Shown here piece after piece: positions 35,091 to 43,779 of a DNA stretch of 64,000 nucleotides. Positions within the stretch are counted from its first letter, which is position 1, and each line of letters starts with the position of its first letter. The position numbers and the translations under genes are program-made. The notes below the pieces were generated by a model. It ran no database searches. It was not told the DNA's origin and worked only from the letters and a program-made list of their open reading frames with translations. Origin of the DNA: Agromyces sp. G08B096 (lineage in GTDB: Bacteria; Actinomycetota; Actinomycetes; Actinomycetales; Microbacteriaceae); the NCBI RefSeq assembly GCF_040267705.1, contig NZ_CP158374.1, positions 2,914,001-2,978,000 on the forward strand. The letters run 5' to 3'.

Positions 35091-36152
35091 CTAGAACGCG
35101 GGCGCGCCGGTGGATCCGCGCACGATGAGCTCCGGCACGATCGTGATCGGTGCCGGGGGCTCGGCCCCGGCATCCCCGCCACCGCCGGCGGTGCCGGCGC
35201 TCTCACCCGTCGCGCCCAGCAGCAGCGAGACGCAGCGGCGCCCGAGCTCGGCGAAGTCCTGTCGCACGGTCGTGAGCGGCGGCCAGAAGTGCGCCGCCTC
35301 CGGGATGTCGTCGAAGCCGACGATCGACACGTCCCGCGGGATCTCGAGCCCGGCGTCGCGGATCGCGTGCATGAGCCCGAGCGCCATCTGGTCGTTCGAG
35401 GCGAAGATCGCGGTGAAGTCGCGTACCGTCAGCAGCTCGCGGCCCGCGTGGTAGCCGAAGTCGGCCGTCCAGTCGCCGAGGATCGGCGCGGTCGTCGGCA
35501 CGTCCTGCGCGCTCATCTCCTCGAGGAATCCGCGCATGCGCGCCTCAGCCTCGATCCAGTCCTGCGGGCCGGTGAGGTGGTAGATGTTGCGGTGGCCGAG
35601 CTCGATGAGGTGCCGGGTCGCGAGCCGGGCGCCGGCGATCTGGTCGACCGAGAGCGCGTGATCGGGGTCCCGGCCGGTGGACTGCAGCGTCACGTACGGC
35701 ACATCGATCGAGAGCTGGGCGAGCGTGTCGAACACCCGCACCTGCGGCGCGATGACGACGAGCCCTTCGATGCCCTGGGCCGCGAGATGGGCGGCGCCGT
35801 CGGCGATGGACGCCTCGTCGGTGGCCTCGATGTTCGCCGTGCTCACCCAGTAGCCCGCCTCGCGCGCGGCCGATTCGATGGCGGCGATGCTCGAGGCCGG
35901 CCCGTACTGGGTGCTGGTGAGCGAGGACGACAGGATGCCGATCGTCCGTGAGCGGCTCGTGACGAGCGCGCGGGCCGCCCGGTTCGGCTTGTACTGCAGC
36001 TCGGCCATGACGTCGAGCACGCGCTGCTTGGTCTCGGGCCGGATGCTCGGGTGGTGGTTCAGCACGCGCGAGACGGTCTGGTGCGAGACGCCGGCGAGGC
36101 GCGCGACATCCCGGATGCTGGGGGCCCGGCCCCGCTGCGGCTCTGCTGTCAC
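35091..36152 (-). CDS. LacI family regulator of the importer/araD copy 2 cluster
   Basis: 353 aa. HTH at about 11-35 (PSIRDVARLAGVSHQTVSRVLNHHPS), hinge QRVLDVMAELQYKPNRAARAL, effector domain ending IPEAAHFWPPLTTVRQDFAELG. A Gly-rich insert (ESAGTAGGGGDAGAEPP) lies near the C-terminus. The GTG start at 36152 follows GAGG. Three tandem operators upstream (36176-36258) indicate autoregulation, and the same palindrome sits before araD copy 2. Confidence 0.92.
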   Translation of the reverse strand: MTAEPQRGRAPSIRDVARLAGVSHQTVSRVLNHHPSIRPETKQRVLDVMAELQYKPNRAARALVTSRSRTIGILSSSLTSTQYGPASSIAAIESAAREAGYWVSTANIEATDEASIADGAAHLAAQGIEGLVVIAPQVRVFDTLAQLSIDVPYVTLQSTGRDPDHALSVDQIAGARLATRHLIELGHRNIYHLTGPQDWIEAEARMRGFLEEMSAQDVPTTAPILGDWTADFGYHAGRELLTVRDFTAIFASNDQMALGLMHAIRDAGLEIPRDVSIVGFDDIPEAAHFWPPLTTVRQDFAELGRRCVSLLLGATGESAGTAGGGGDAGAEPPAPITIVPELIVRGSTGAPAF

Positions 36153-36175
36153 GGCGACCTCGTTCGGGAAGCGGC

Positions 36176-36258
36176 ATGTGCACGGTCACACGCGCCAGGC
36201 ACCAGTATGCCCCAGTCCCTGGGCGGCATGTGACGGTCACACATGTGACGGTCACATG
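36176..36258. promoter_or_regulatory. Triple LacI operator array (core TGTGACGGTCACA)
   Basis: ATGTGCACGGTCACAC at 36176-36191 is an imperfect site. TGTGACGGTCACA occurs perfectly at 36229-36241 and again at 36244-36256, the last extended by CA/TG to a 17-bp palindrome. The two perfect sites are 15 bp apart centre to centre, so one and a half helical turns. Confidence 0.68.
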
Positions 36259-36324
36259 ACCGGGATGCCCCACGCCCGTCCCCCCGAGTCACCGGCAGGC
36301 GCCCTCCGGAGGGACAATGGGCCG

Positions 36325-36849
36325 GTGTCCGACTACATGAGGAACCTGCCGCTCAGCTGGAAGGAGCGCCGCGACGAGTCCGACGTGCATTCCGACTGGC
36401 GCGCCGAGCTCGCCGGCGTCCTCGCCCAGGCCGAGGCGATCACCGCCGCCGCAGCGCCCGCCTCGGATGCGGCCGAAGCCCTCGCCGCCGGGCTGCACGC
36501 GCTCGGCGCAGAGGCGGCCGCCCGCCGCAAGGTGCCCGTGCGCCTGCTCACCCGAGCGGTGCTCGATCTGCTCGCGCTCGCGCGGGAGGCATCCGTCGAC
36601 GTCGCGCTCGCGCCGCGTACGGGCGGCGCCGTCGCGCTCTACCTCGCGGCGAAGGCGCCGACCGAGATCAAGGCCGTCACCCGCGGCCACACCTTGCGGG
36701 CCACCGACGCCGACTGGGAGTTCGGCACCGGGCCCGTGCTCGAGGCGCCCGCCGTCGAGTTCATCGAGTTCCTGGCGGGCCGCAGTCTTACGCCGCCTCG
36801 ACCGCCGGCCGCACCCGAGGGGCCAGCAGCACCGCCGCGAGGGCGATGA
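36325..36849 (+). CDS. Conserved-looking protein of unknown function, 174 aa
   Basis: GTG at 36325 with GGAGGG 11 bases upstream; GACAAT six bases before the GTG could instead be a -10 box for leaderless expression. The protein starts SDYMRNLPLSWKERRDESDV and is then mostly helical and Ala-rich (residues 30-90), followed by a possible strand region around TGGAVALYLAAKAPTEIKAV and a Pro-rich tail. No signal peptide or membrane span. Its last 62 nt overlap the convergent MFS gene, which explains the Pro-rich tail. I do not recognise the family. Confidence 0.65.
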   Translation: MSDYMRNLPLSWKERRDESDVHSDWRAELAGVLAQAEAITAAAAPASDAAEALAAGLHALGAEAAARRKVPVRLLTRAVLDLLALAREASVDVALAPRTGGAVALYLAAKAPTEIKAVTRGHTLRATDADWEFGTGPVLEAPAVEFIEFLAGRSLTPPRPPAAPEGPAAPPRGR

Positions 36850-38176
36850 CCACGGTCACGGCGAACTCCGTCGTGTAGCCGCCCGCGGCGAGGACGCTGG
36901 CCACGAGCGCGGTGATCGCGATCGACGTCGAGGCGCCGAGCGACTCCCCGATCGTGAGCGCGGCCGAGTTGAACCCCTGCGCCTGCTGCGGCGAGAGCTC
37001 CAGCACGGCCACCGAGAACCGCGGGTACATGAATCCCATGCCGGCTCCGGCGAGGGTCCACGCGGCGAACGCGAGCGCGGGATGCCAGTGCAGCACCGCC
37101 ACCGCGAGCACCACCGCGAGCGCGACCACGAGCGCCGCGCTGCCGATGCGCACCGCCGCGGTGTTGGAGACCCGGTCGATGAGCCGGCCCTGCAGCCATG
37201 AGGCGAACGCCCAGCTGATGCCCGCACCCGTGAGCACGGCGCCCGCGAGGCTCGGCGACATCCCGTACTCCTCGCGGAACATGGCCGGCAGATACACCTC
37301 GGTGGCGAAGAACGCCGCCGCGACGACGGCGCGCACGAGCACCGTGGCCGGCATGCCGCGACGGCCGACGAGGGTGCCTGCGGGCAGCAGCGGGCGCACC
37401 GCGACGACGATGAGCGCGATCGCCCCGATCGCGACGACCGCGCGCCACGGGTCGGGGAACTCCTTCGCGAGCCCCAGCGCGAGCGCTGCGACCGCCGCGA
37501 GCGCCGACCACGCGAGCCGGCTCCCGCTCCACGGCACCGACGGGTCGCCGGCGAGGCGATCACGCGCTCGGACGAGCGGCGGCACGACCATCGCGGCGAC
37601 CGGCAGCACGAGCACGATGACGCCGAGGAACACCCAGTGCCAGCTCGTCGCCTCCGCGATGAGCCCCGCGAGCGCGGGCCCCACGATCGAGGGGATCACC
37701 CACGCCGCGGCGAAGCCGGCGAACACCTTGGCCCGCAGCCGCTCGGGGTAGACCCGGGCGACGATGACATAGAGCGGCACGGTGACGGCGGCCCCGCCGA
37801 GGCCGTGCACGAAGCGACCGACGACGAGCATCTCCATCGTGACCGCGGTGCCGGCGATGAGGACGCCGACGAGCCACACGCCGGCGGAGGCGACGAGCGG
37901 CGCGAAGGGTCCGCTGCGGTCGGCCCAGTTGCCGGCGATGACCATGCCGACGACGCCGGAGGCCAGCGGCATCGCGAAGGCGACGGCGAACAGCGACCAG
38001 CCGTCGAGGTCGTCGGCCACGAGCGGCATCACCGTCGTCACGGCGAGCGATTCGAACGCCGCCAGGAAGATGAGGGCGAACATGCCCAGGCTGAGCCAGC
38101 GATGCGGCGAGGAGAACACCCCCGCAGCGACCTCGGTGCGCGACTGGACGGGCGGGCTGGAGGGAGCTTCGGTCAC
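36788..38176 (-). CDS. MFS transporter (drug-efflux type) with MerR-type promoter
   Basis: 462 aa with about 14 hydrophobic segments. Motif A-like text is GMVIAGNWADRSGPF; HGLGGAAVTVPLYVIVARV and FAGFAAAWVIPSIVGPALAG are typical of the EmrB/QacA-like DHA families. The GTG at 38176 lies directly at the expected transcription start of a TTGACT-19 bp-TAGGGT promoter, so the message is probably leaderless and MerR-controlled. It is convergent with the unknown 174-aa gene and follows an aldo/keto reductase gene. Confidence 0.87.
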   Translation of the reverse strand: MTEAPSSPPVQSRTEVAAGVFSSPHRWLSLGMFALIFLAAFESLAVTTVMPLVADDLDGWSLFAVAFAMPLASGVVGMVIAGNWADRSGPFAPLVASAGVWLVGVLIAGTAVTMEMLVVGRFVHGLGGAAVTVPLYVIVARVYPERLRAKVFAGFAAAWVIPSIVGPALAGLIAEATSWHWVFLGVIVLVLPVAAMVVPPLVRARDRLAGDPSVPWSGSRLAWSALAAVAALALGLAKEFPDPWRAVVAIGAIALIVVAVRPLLPAGTLVGRRGMPATVLVRAVVAAAFFATEVYLPAMFREEYGMSPSLAGAVLTGAGISWAFASWLQGRLIDRVSNTAAVRIGSAALVVALAVVLAVAVLHWHPALAFAAWTLAGAGMGFMYPRFSVAVLELSPQQAQGFNSAALTIGESLGASTSIAITALVASVLAAGGYTTEFAVTVVIALAAVLLAPRVRPAVEAA

Positions 38177-38183
38177 CCGCTCG

Positions 38184-38214
38184 ACCCTAGGACTTCAAGG
38201 ACGCTCGAAGTCAA
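38184..38214 (-). promoter_or_regulatory. MerR-type promoter/operator of the MFS gene
   Basis: On the minus strand TTGACT (complement of 38209-38214) and TAGGGT (complement of 38184-38189) are 19 bp apart, the over-long spacing recognised by MerR-family activators. The spacer carries an inverted repeat at 38191-38212 with arms GACTTCAAG and CTCGAAGTC (8 of 9 pairs). Confidence 0.65.
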
Positions 38215-38220
38215 GCCGCC

Positions 38221-39051
38221 TCACATCTCCTCGTGCGTCTCGGGGTCGCCGCCCCAGAGGCGGCCTCGTTCGAGTGCGGAGATCGCCTCGACCTCCTCGG
38301 GCTGCAGGCCGAAGCCGAAGACGTCGAGGTTCGCCTTGCGCCGCTCGGGGTCGGCGGACTTCGGGATCGGGATCGCCTCGAGCTCGACGTGCCAGCGGAG
38401 CACGATCTGGGCGGGCGTCACACCGTACCGCGCCGCGAGCTCGGTGATGACCGGCTCGCCGAGCAGCTCGCTGCGCTTGGCCAGCGGGCTCCAGCTCTCG
38501 GTGCGGATGCCGTGCTCGTCATGGAAGGCGCGCAACGCCGCCTGCGGGAAGTACGGGTGCAGCTCGACCTGGTTCACCACCGGCATGAGCCCCGTCTCGC
38601 GCTCGAGCCGTTCGAGCATCCCCTCGGTGAAGTTCGAGACGCCGATCGAGCGCACGAGGCCCTTCTCGCGGAGCGTGATCATGGCGCGCCAGGTCTCGAC
38701 ATACTTGTCGACGCTGGGATTCGGCCAGTGGATGAGGTAGAGGTCGACCCACTCGAGCCCCAGCCGCCTGCGCGACTCCTCGAAGCTCGCGAGCGCCTCG
38801 TCGTAGCCGTGCTGACGCCCGGGCAGCTTCGTGGTGATCACGAGATCGCTGCGGTCGACCGGGGTGCGGGCGATCGCCTCGCCCACGACGTCCTCGTTGC
38901 CGTAGTTGTAGGCGGTGTCGAGGAGCCGGTAGCCGTCGTCGATCGCCGAGAGGATCGCCTCGACCCCCGGCTGCTCGTTCAGGCCGTAGGTGCCGAGGCC
39001 GAGGGCGGGGATCCGGTTTCCGTCACGAAGCGCATACTCGGGAACGGTCAT
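38221..39051 (-). CDS. Aldo/keto reductase
   Basis: 276 aa (beta/alpha)8 NADPH-dependent reductase of the 2,5-diketogluconate reductase type. Catalytic tetrad: Asp in RLLDTAYNYGNE with Tyr about 55, Lys in LVITTKLPG, His in LYLIHWPNPS. Cofactor binding is seen in AIPIPKSADPERRKANLDV. The start is GT RIPALGLGTYGLNEQPG-like text at residue 12. Substrate unknown; it reduces aldehydes or ketones in the cytosol. Confidence 0.93.
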   Translation of the reverse strand: MTVPEYALRDGNRIPALGLGTYGLNEQPGVEAILSAIDDGYRLLDTAYNYGNEDVVGEAIARTPVDRSDLVITTKLPGRQHGYDEALASFEESRRRLGLEWVDLYLIHWPNPSVDKYVETWRAMITLREKGLVRSIGVSNFTEGMLERLERETGLMPVVNQVELHPYFPQAALRAFHDEHGIRTESWSPLAKRSELLGEPVITELAARYGVTPAQIVLRWHVELEAIPIPKSADPERRKANLDVFGFGLQPEEVEAISALERGRLWGGDPETHEEM

Positions 39052-39117
39052 TGCTCCATCCTCACGCACACGGGCGGCGGATGCCACCGCGCCCGCCGGC
39101 CGCCCACAGGGTTATCG

Positions 39118-39151
39118 CCGGGTCGGGGCCCGTCCCGAGGCCCCGACCCGG
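39118..39151 (-). terminator. Terminator of the permease-cyclase pair
   Basis: CCGGGTCGGGGCC pairs perfectly with GGCCCCGACCCGG around an 8-nt loop, 16 nt after the cyclase stop. Confidence 0.8.
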
Positions 39152-39167
39152 CGCGCCGGCGCGCGGG

Positions 39168-40100
39168 TCAGCCCGCGGCGGCCGGCACCTCGGCGAACGC
39201 CCGGACCGGGAACGTGCCGAAGTCTTCGACGCGCGGCGGCACCGCGGTGAACCGGGCGCCGCGCGGTGGCAGCCGGTCGAGCGCCGTCAGGTGCTCGACC
39301 ACGTGGACGCCCGCCTCGAGCAGGATCGAGTGCGCCGGCCGCTGCCCGCCCGACTCCACGTCGTCGATGTTCAGGGAGTCGATGCCGACGAGGACCGCAC
39401 CCGCGGCCACGAGGTGCCTGGCGCCGGCCTCCGTCAAGAACGGCGCCCCGTCGGCATAAGCCGGGGTGCCGAACCGGCTGCTCCACCCCGTGTGCAGCAG
39501 CACCGCGGCGCCCGCGAGGTCGCGGTCGTAGAAGACCTCGGCCGGGATGCCCCGCCCCGTGGCATCCGTCAGATGGAACACCTCGGCCGGGAGCCCGACG
39601 AGGGTCTCGAGGCGGAGCGAGGCGAGGTCGCCGCCGTCGGCGTACCGGTGGTAGGGGCTGTCGAGGTAGGTGCCGGTGTTGCCGATCATCGTGATGACGT
39701 CCATCGCGAACTCGGTGCCCGGGGCGTACTTCTCGCGCGAGGCCTCGCGCGTGAGGTGCGGGGTGATCGTGGGCGCGGGCAGGCCGGGATACGTCACGAG
39801 GCCCGCGCGGATGGGGTGGCTGAGGTCGACGAACTCGATGCGGCGGGCGGCCTCCCCCTCGCCCGACCGGGCGTCGGCCGAGACGCCGCGAGAGCCCTTG
39901 TGCGCCTCCTCGACGATCTCGAGGTTCGTGAGCGTCACGGTGCCGACCATGGCGAGGCCGAGATGGCGCACCAGCAGCTCGCCGATCTCGCGCTCCGAGA
40001 GCCCGTGCCCGGGCAGGTCGAGGCGGAATCCCTCGGTCTGCAGGCCGCCGCCGTTCACGAAGGCGATGTCGGCGTCGAAGACGGCGCGGTAGTCGGTCAC
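39168..40100 (-). CDS. Cyclase-family metal hydrolase with extra N-terminal domain
   Basis: 310 aa. Residues about 90-310 match the cyclase/kynurenine-formamidase family: IEFVDLSHPIRAGLVTYPG, TGTYLDSPYHRYADGG, VLLHTGWSSRFGTPAYADGA, and LVGIDSLNIDDVESGGQ. The metal motif HxGTHxDxPxH appears as N-T-G-T-Y-L-D-S-P-Y-H, so the first two His are Asn and Tyr. Residues 1-75 (VFDADIAFVNGGGLQTEGF, LVRHLGLAMVGTVTLTNLEI) form a separate small domain I cannot name. The GTG overlaps the amino-acid permease stop by 4 nt. Confidence 0.82.
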   Translation of the reverse strand: MTDYRAVFDADIAFVNGGGLQTEGFRLDLPGHGLSEREIGELLVRHLGLAMVGTVTLTNLEIVEEAHKGSRGVSADARSGEGEAARRIEFVDLSHPIRAGLVTYPGLPAPTITPHLTREASREKYAPGTEFAMDVITMIGNTGTYLDSPYHRYADGGDLASLRLETLVGLPAEVFHLTDATGRGIPAEVFYDRDLAGAAVLLHTGWSSRFGTPAYADGAPFLTEAGARHLVAAGAVLVGIDSLNIDDVESGGQRPAHSILLEAGVHVVEHLTALDRLPPRGARFTAVPPRVEDFGTFPVRAFAEVPAAAG

Positions 40101-41461
40101 TGCGAGGCTCCAGTCGAGACGGCGGACGCGCGGCGCGCCCTGAGCTTGCGGACGACGGTGACGACCACCGCCGCGAAGGCGAGGAGGGCGGGCACCAGCA
40201 GGTTGCCGCCGGCGAGCACGAGCAGCCCGAGCGTGAACACCGTCGCCACGACCGCGAGCCACCATCCCACCGACCAGCGCCGCAGCAGGAGCGTGGCCGC
40301 CAGCATCCCGGCCGCGTAGATCGCGACCATGTTCGAGGTGTGGATGAGGATGAACGGGGTGAGGTCGAAGCCGTTCAGGAATCCGAAGAGGAAGTAGACG
40401 GCCATGAGCGCGCCCGTGAGCGCGAGCGCCCGCCGCGGCACCTCGCCGTCGGCCGCACCCTTCGCGAAGAAGCGCGGCAGGTCGCCGTCGCGTCCGAGCG
40501 CGGCACCGAGCTTGCCGAAGGCGGGCAGATAGGCGTTCAGCACGCCCGTGGTGACGATGGCCGCGACGATCGCGACGACGACCGGGCCGACGCCCGGCGC
40601 CGTCTCTCGCACGAGGTCGAGCAGCGGCACCTGGCCCTCGCCGGCCCGCTCGCCGAGGACCCCCACGGTCACGATCTGCAGCGCCAGGTAGCCGACCCCC
40701 ACCACGACGACCGCGATCGCGGTCGCGATCGGGATGGTGCGGCGCGGATTGCGGAACTCGCCGGCGATATGGGTGCCGACCTCCCACCCGGCGAACGCCC
40801 AGACGAACAGGCTGATCGCCGTGCCGACGCCCGCCCACCCGTTCGGCAGGAAGGGCTGGAAATTGGAGGCCTCGACCGACGGCACGGTGACCGCCACGAC
40901 CCCGATGACGACGGCCAGGAGCAGGCCGGTGAGCACGAACTGGATCCAGCCGGCCACGCGCACACCGAACCAGTTGGCGACGCACGGCAGGACGAAGATG
41001 ATCAGGCCGATGAAGGGCGCGACCGCGCGGTCGACGCCGAGGATCGCCGTGACGTACTCACCGCCGAGGATCGCGACCACGGGCGCGCCCACGCACACCC
41101 CGAAGAAGAACCAGTAGCCGGTCATGCGCGCCGCCGTGCCGCCGAGCGCCCGCCGCACGTAGCTCGCGACGCCGCCCGCGTCGGGGTATCGGGCGGCGAG
41201 CGCCGCGAACGTGCCGGCCAGCGGGATCGAGAGCACCAGCACGGCCGCCACGGCCACGATCGACGCCGGCCCGGCCGCTGCGGCGGCGAGACCCGGAAGG
41301 GCGAGGATGCCCGTGCCGAGCACGCTCGCGATGTAGAGCGCCGTGCCCTGGCCGAGGCCGAGCGTGCCGTGGTGGCCGGAGGGGGCAGATGCCGCGCCGG
41401 GCGCTGAGGCGCTCGGTCCGGGATCGTGGAGCTGCGTGGTCACCCGCTCAGTCTGGAGCAT
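40097..41461 (-). CDS. APC-superfamily amino-acid/polyamine permease
   Basis: 454 aa with about 12 transmembrane helices. The family opening is GTALYIASVLGTGILALPGLAAAAAGPAS, followed by AARYPDAGGVASYVRRALGG and WAFAGWEVGTHIAGEFRNPRRTIPIA. It is close to the YjeH type of amino-acid exporters/exchangers. The ATG at 41461 is chosen; GTG codons at 41494 and 41443 are alternatives and none has a strong ribosome site. Coupled to the cyclase-like enzyme, so the transported compound may be that enzyme's product or substrate. Confidence 0.87.
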   Translation of the reverse strand: MLQTERVTTQLHDPGPSASAPGAASAPSGHHGTLGLGQGTALYIASVLGTGILALPGLAAAAAGPASIVAVAAVLVLSIPLAGTFAALAARYPDAGGVASYVRRALGGTAARMTGYWFFFGVCVGAPVVAILGGEYVTAILGVDRAVAPFIGLIIFVLPCVANWFGVRVAGWIQFVLTGLLLAVVIGVVAVTVPSVEASNFQPFLPNGWAGVGTAISLFVWAFAGWEVGTHIAGEFRNPRRTIPIATAIAVVVVGVGYLALQIVTVGVLGERAGEGQVPLLDLVRETAPGVGPVVVAIVAAIVTTGVLNAYLPAFGKLGAALGRDGDLPRFFAKGAADGEVPRRALALTGALMAVYFLFGFLNGFDLTPFILIHTSNMVAIYAAGMLAATLLLRRWSVGWWLAVVATVFTLGLLVLAGGNLLVPALLAFAAVVVTVVRKLRARRASAVSTGASQ

Positions 41462-41533
41462 CCCGCCGATGCGTGTCGCTGGCAGGCGCGACACCGTTCG
41501 TCAACAACCTGCCAACGCGCGCGGCGGCGCTCG

Positions 41534-42334
41534 TCACCGCAGGTCGCGACGAAGCGGCACGGCCACCGCGGCCACGGCCGCCGCGGCCGCGTACGCGAGC
41601 AGCAGCAGCGCTCCCCCAGCCGCCGAGAGGTGCTGCGGGGCGAGCAGCATCGGCACTTCAGCGGCGACGGCCTCGCCGAGGAAGGTCGAGGCGAGGAGCG
41701 CGGCAGTGGCCCCGCCCGGAAGCACGGCGTACACGGCATTGACGCCCGGCACCAGCATGAGCAGCGGCTCGAGGAAGTAGAACACGCCGAGGACGATGCC
41801 GATGGCGACGAGCTGATGGCGGGCCAGCGCCCCGATCGCCACGCCGATCGCGGTGTACACGGCGGCGGCGAGCGCGAGGCGCACGAGGAGCGCACCGAGC
41901 TCGGCGGGCGTGACGCCGAGGGGCACGCCGCGGACGGCCGCCGCGCCGGCGAGCGCCAGCCCGGCCGACGCGGCCGTCACCGCCCCGTACGCGAGACCCA
42001 CGAGCGAGTACACGCCGAGCTTGGCCACGAGCACCCGCGCTCGGCGCGGTGCGACGAGGAACGTGGTGCCGATGGTGCGGTGCCGGTACTCGCTCGTGAC
42101 CGCGACCGTGCCGATGAGGGCAGGGAGGAAGAGCAGCATGGCGTTGATCCCGAGCACGAGGGCGACGCCGTCGGCCGTGTCGATGCCGGGCATCGGCGGG
42201 GTCGCGTGCTCGGGGCCGACGAGCGCGAGGAGCCCGGTGATGGATGCCCCGGCCGCCACCGCGACGACCGCGGTCCAGACGGGCAGCCGGGTGGCGGCGA
42301 GACGCACGAGCTCGCCGTGCAGCAGGCGGCTCAT
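41534..42334 (-). CDS. ABC-2 type membrane permease
   Basis: 266 aa with six hydrophobic segments. TSEYRHRTIGTTFLVAPRRA near residue 82 is the diagnostic motif of ABC-2 permeases (the E(Y/F)RHRT loop). It overlaps the ATPase gene by 4 nt and forms an exporter with it. Cargo is unknown; such pairs often confer peptide or drug resistance. Confidence 0.88.
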   Translation of the reverse strand: MSRLLHGELVRLAATRLPVWTAVVAVAAGASITGLLALVGPEHATPPMPGIDTADGVALVLGINAMLLFLPALIGTVAVTSEYRHRTIGTTFLVAPRRARVLVAKLGVYSLVGLAYGAVTAASAGLALAGAAAVRGVPLGVTPAELGALLVRLALAAAVYTAIGVAIGALARHQLVAIGIVLGVFYFLEPLLMLVPGVNAVYAVLPGGATAALLASTFLGEAVAAEVPMLLAPQHLSAAGGALLLLAYAAAAAVAAVAVPLRRDLR

Positions 42335-43077
42335 GCGCTCGCCTCCGTCGCCGTGAGCGCGAAGAACACGGTCTCGAGATCGCCGCCGAGCTCGAGCAGC
42401 TCGGTGCGCGTGCCGTGCCAGCGGATGCTCCCGCGATCGATGAGCACGACGTCGTCGACGAGCTGCTGCAGCTCGGTGAGCACGTGGCTCGAGATGAGGA
42501 CGGTGCCGCCGTCGTCGGCGAACCCGCGCAGGAACGAGCGCATCCAGACAATGCCGGCGGGGTCGAGACCGTTCGACGGCTCGTCGAGGACGAGGACGTC
42601 GGGGTCGCCGAGGAGGGCCGTCGCGAGGGCGAGGCGCTGCCGCATGCCGGTGGAGTACCCGCGGATGCGACGGTCGGCGAAGTCGGCGAGTGCGGTGAGC
42701 GCGATCACCTCGGCGACTCGCTCGCGCGGGTGTCCGCCGAGGGTGGCGTAGGTGCGGAGATGCCCGCGCGCGGTCATGGCCGGGTTCGCGGAGGCCAGGT
42801 CGACCACCGCGCCGACGGTGCCGGAGGGGTCGGGAAGGTCGCGGTAGCGCGTGCCGCCGAAGCGGGCGTCGCCGCCGTCGGATGCCACGAGCCCGAGCAG
42901 CATCCGCAGGGTCGTGGACTTGCCGGCGCCGTTCGCGCCGACGAAGCCCGTGATGCGGCCGGCCGGCGCGGTGAACGAGACGCCGGCGACTGCTTCGACC
43001 TCGCCGAACCGCTTGGCGAGCCGATCGACGGCCACTCCGACGGGCCGCCTCGCGGCCGGCATGGTGGGTGCGCTCAT
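42331..43077 (-). CDS. ABC transporter ATP-binding protein (ABC-2 exporter)
   Basis: 248 aa. Walker A GANGAGKSTTLRML (about 47-60), signature YSTGMRQRLALATALLG and Walker B VLVLDEPSNGLDPAG. The C-terminal IRWHGTRTELLELGGDLETVF is typical of the bacitracin/lantibiotic-type exporters. GAGGAG precedes the ATG. Divergent from an HTH regulator gene. Confidence 0.93.
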   Translation of the reverse strand: MSAPTMPAARRPVGVAVDRLAKRFGEVEAVAGVSFTAPAGRITGFVGANGAGKSTTLRMLLGLVASDGGDARFGGTRYRDLPDPSGTVGAVVDLASANPAMTARGHLRTYATLGGHPRERVAEVIALTALADFADRRIRGYSTGMRQRLALATALLGDPDVLVLDEPSNGLDPAGIVWMRSFLRGFADDGGTVLISSHVLTELQQLVDDVVLIDRGSIRWHGTRTELLELGGDLETVFFALTATEASA

Positions 43078-43131
43078 GGGATGCTCCTCTTCCGCCGGTA
43101 GGATCGAACCGACGTTGAGAATGTTATCACG

Positions 43132-43725
43132 ATGAGAATGGTGGCCAGGATGCCTCCCACGCCGAACCTCGCCGACCTCGTCATGCACCCCGTGCGCCTG
43201 CGGATCATCCAGCAGCTCGGCGGACGCGACCGCACGACGGCCGAGCTGCGCGCCGCGCTGCCCGACGTCTCCCAGGCCACGCTCTACCGGCACGTCGCGG
43301 CCCTCGTCGACGCCGGGGTCATCGCCGTCGCCGACGAGCGACGCGTCCGCGGCGCGGTGGAGCGCACGCTGACGCTCGGCTCACGCATGGCCCACGTCGA
43401 CGCGCCGGAGCTGCGCGGCATGGAGGCCGAGGATCTCCGCCGGTCCTTCCTCACCTTCCTCGCCCACCTCGGCGAGGACTTCGACCGCTTCGCAGCCGCC
43501 GACGATGCCGACTCGCTCCGCGACTCGCTCGGCTTCGGGCAGGTGCCGCTCTACGCCACGCAGGCCGACCTGGCGGACATCCAGAGCGGGCTCGGCGCGC
43601 TGCTCCAGCCGTATCTCACGCCGGGTCGCGCCGACGCCCGACGGGTGCTGTTCTCCACCGTCCTGCTGCCGGATGCGGACGCCGAGTCCGGCGCGCCGCG
43701 GCCCGCGGCGCCCGGGATCGGCTGA
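43132..43725 (+). CDS. ArsR-like winged-helix regulator
   Basis: 197 aa. Winged helix at about 12-80 (NLADLVMHPVRLRIIQQLGG, VSQATLYRHVAALVDAGVIAV), then an effector region. Start is uncertain: ATG at 43132, or ATG at 43138, seven bases after TATCAC and so leaderless; neither has a ribosome site. It is divergent from the ABC exporter, and two GAGAATG direct repeats (43117 and 43134) lie in the shared 54-bp gap. Likely represses the exporter. Confidence 0.82.
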   Translation: MRMVARMPPTPNLADLVMHPVRLRIIQQLGGRDRTTAELRAALPDVSQATLYRHVAALVDAGVIAVADERRVRGAVERTLTLGSRMAHVDAPELRGMEAEDLRRSFLTFLAHLGEDFDRFAAADDADSLRDSLGFGQVPLYATQADLADIQSGLGALLQPYLTPGRADARRVLFSTVLLPDADAESGAPRPAAPGIG

Positions 43726-43737
43726 CCGCGCCGGCCC

Positions 43738-43779
43738 GCGCCCGCTACAGCGCGCCCGCTACAGACGCGCCCGTTACAG
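43738..43779. repeat. Three tandem units over the cystathionine gamma-synthase stop codon
   Basis: GCGCCCGCTACAG at 43738-43750 and 43752-43764, and GCGCCCGTTACAG at 43767-43779. Read on the minus strand each unit carries CTGTAA or CTGTAG, so the stop codon is repeated downstream. Confidence 0.8.

Noticed and set aside
43113..43140. GAGAATG direct repeat as a palindromic operator
   Set aside because: The two copies are direct, not inverted, and one overlaps the start codon; kept only as a remark with the regulator gene.
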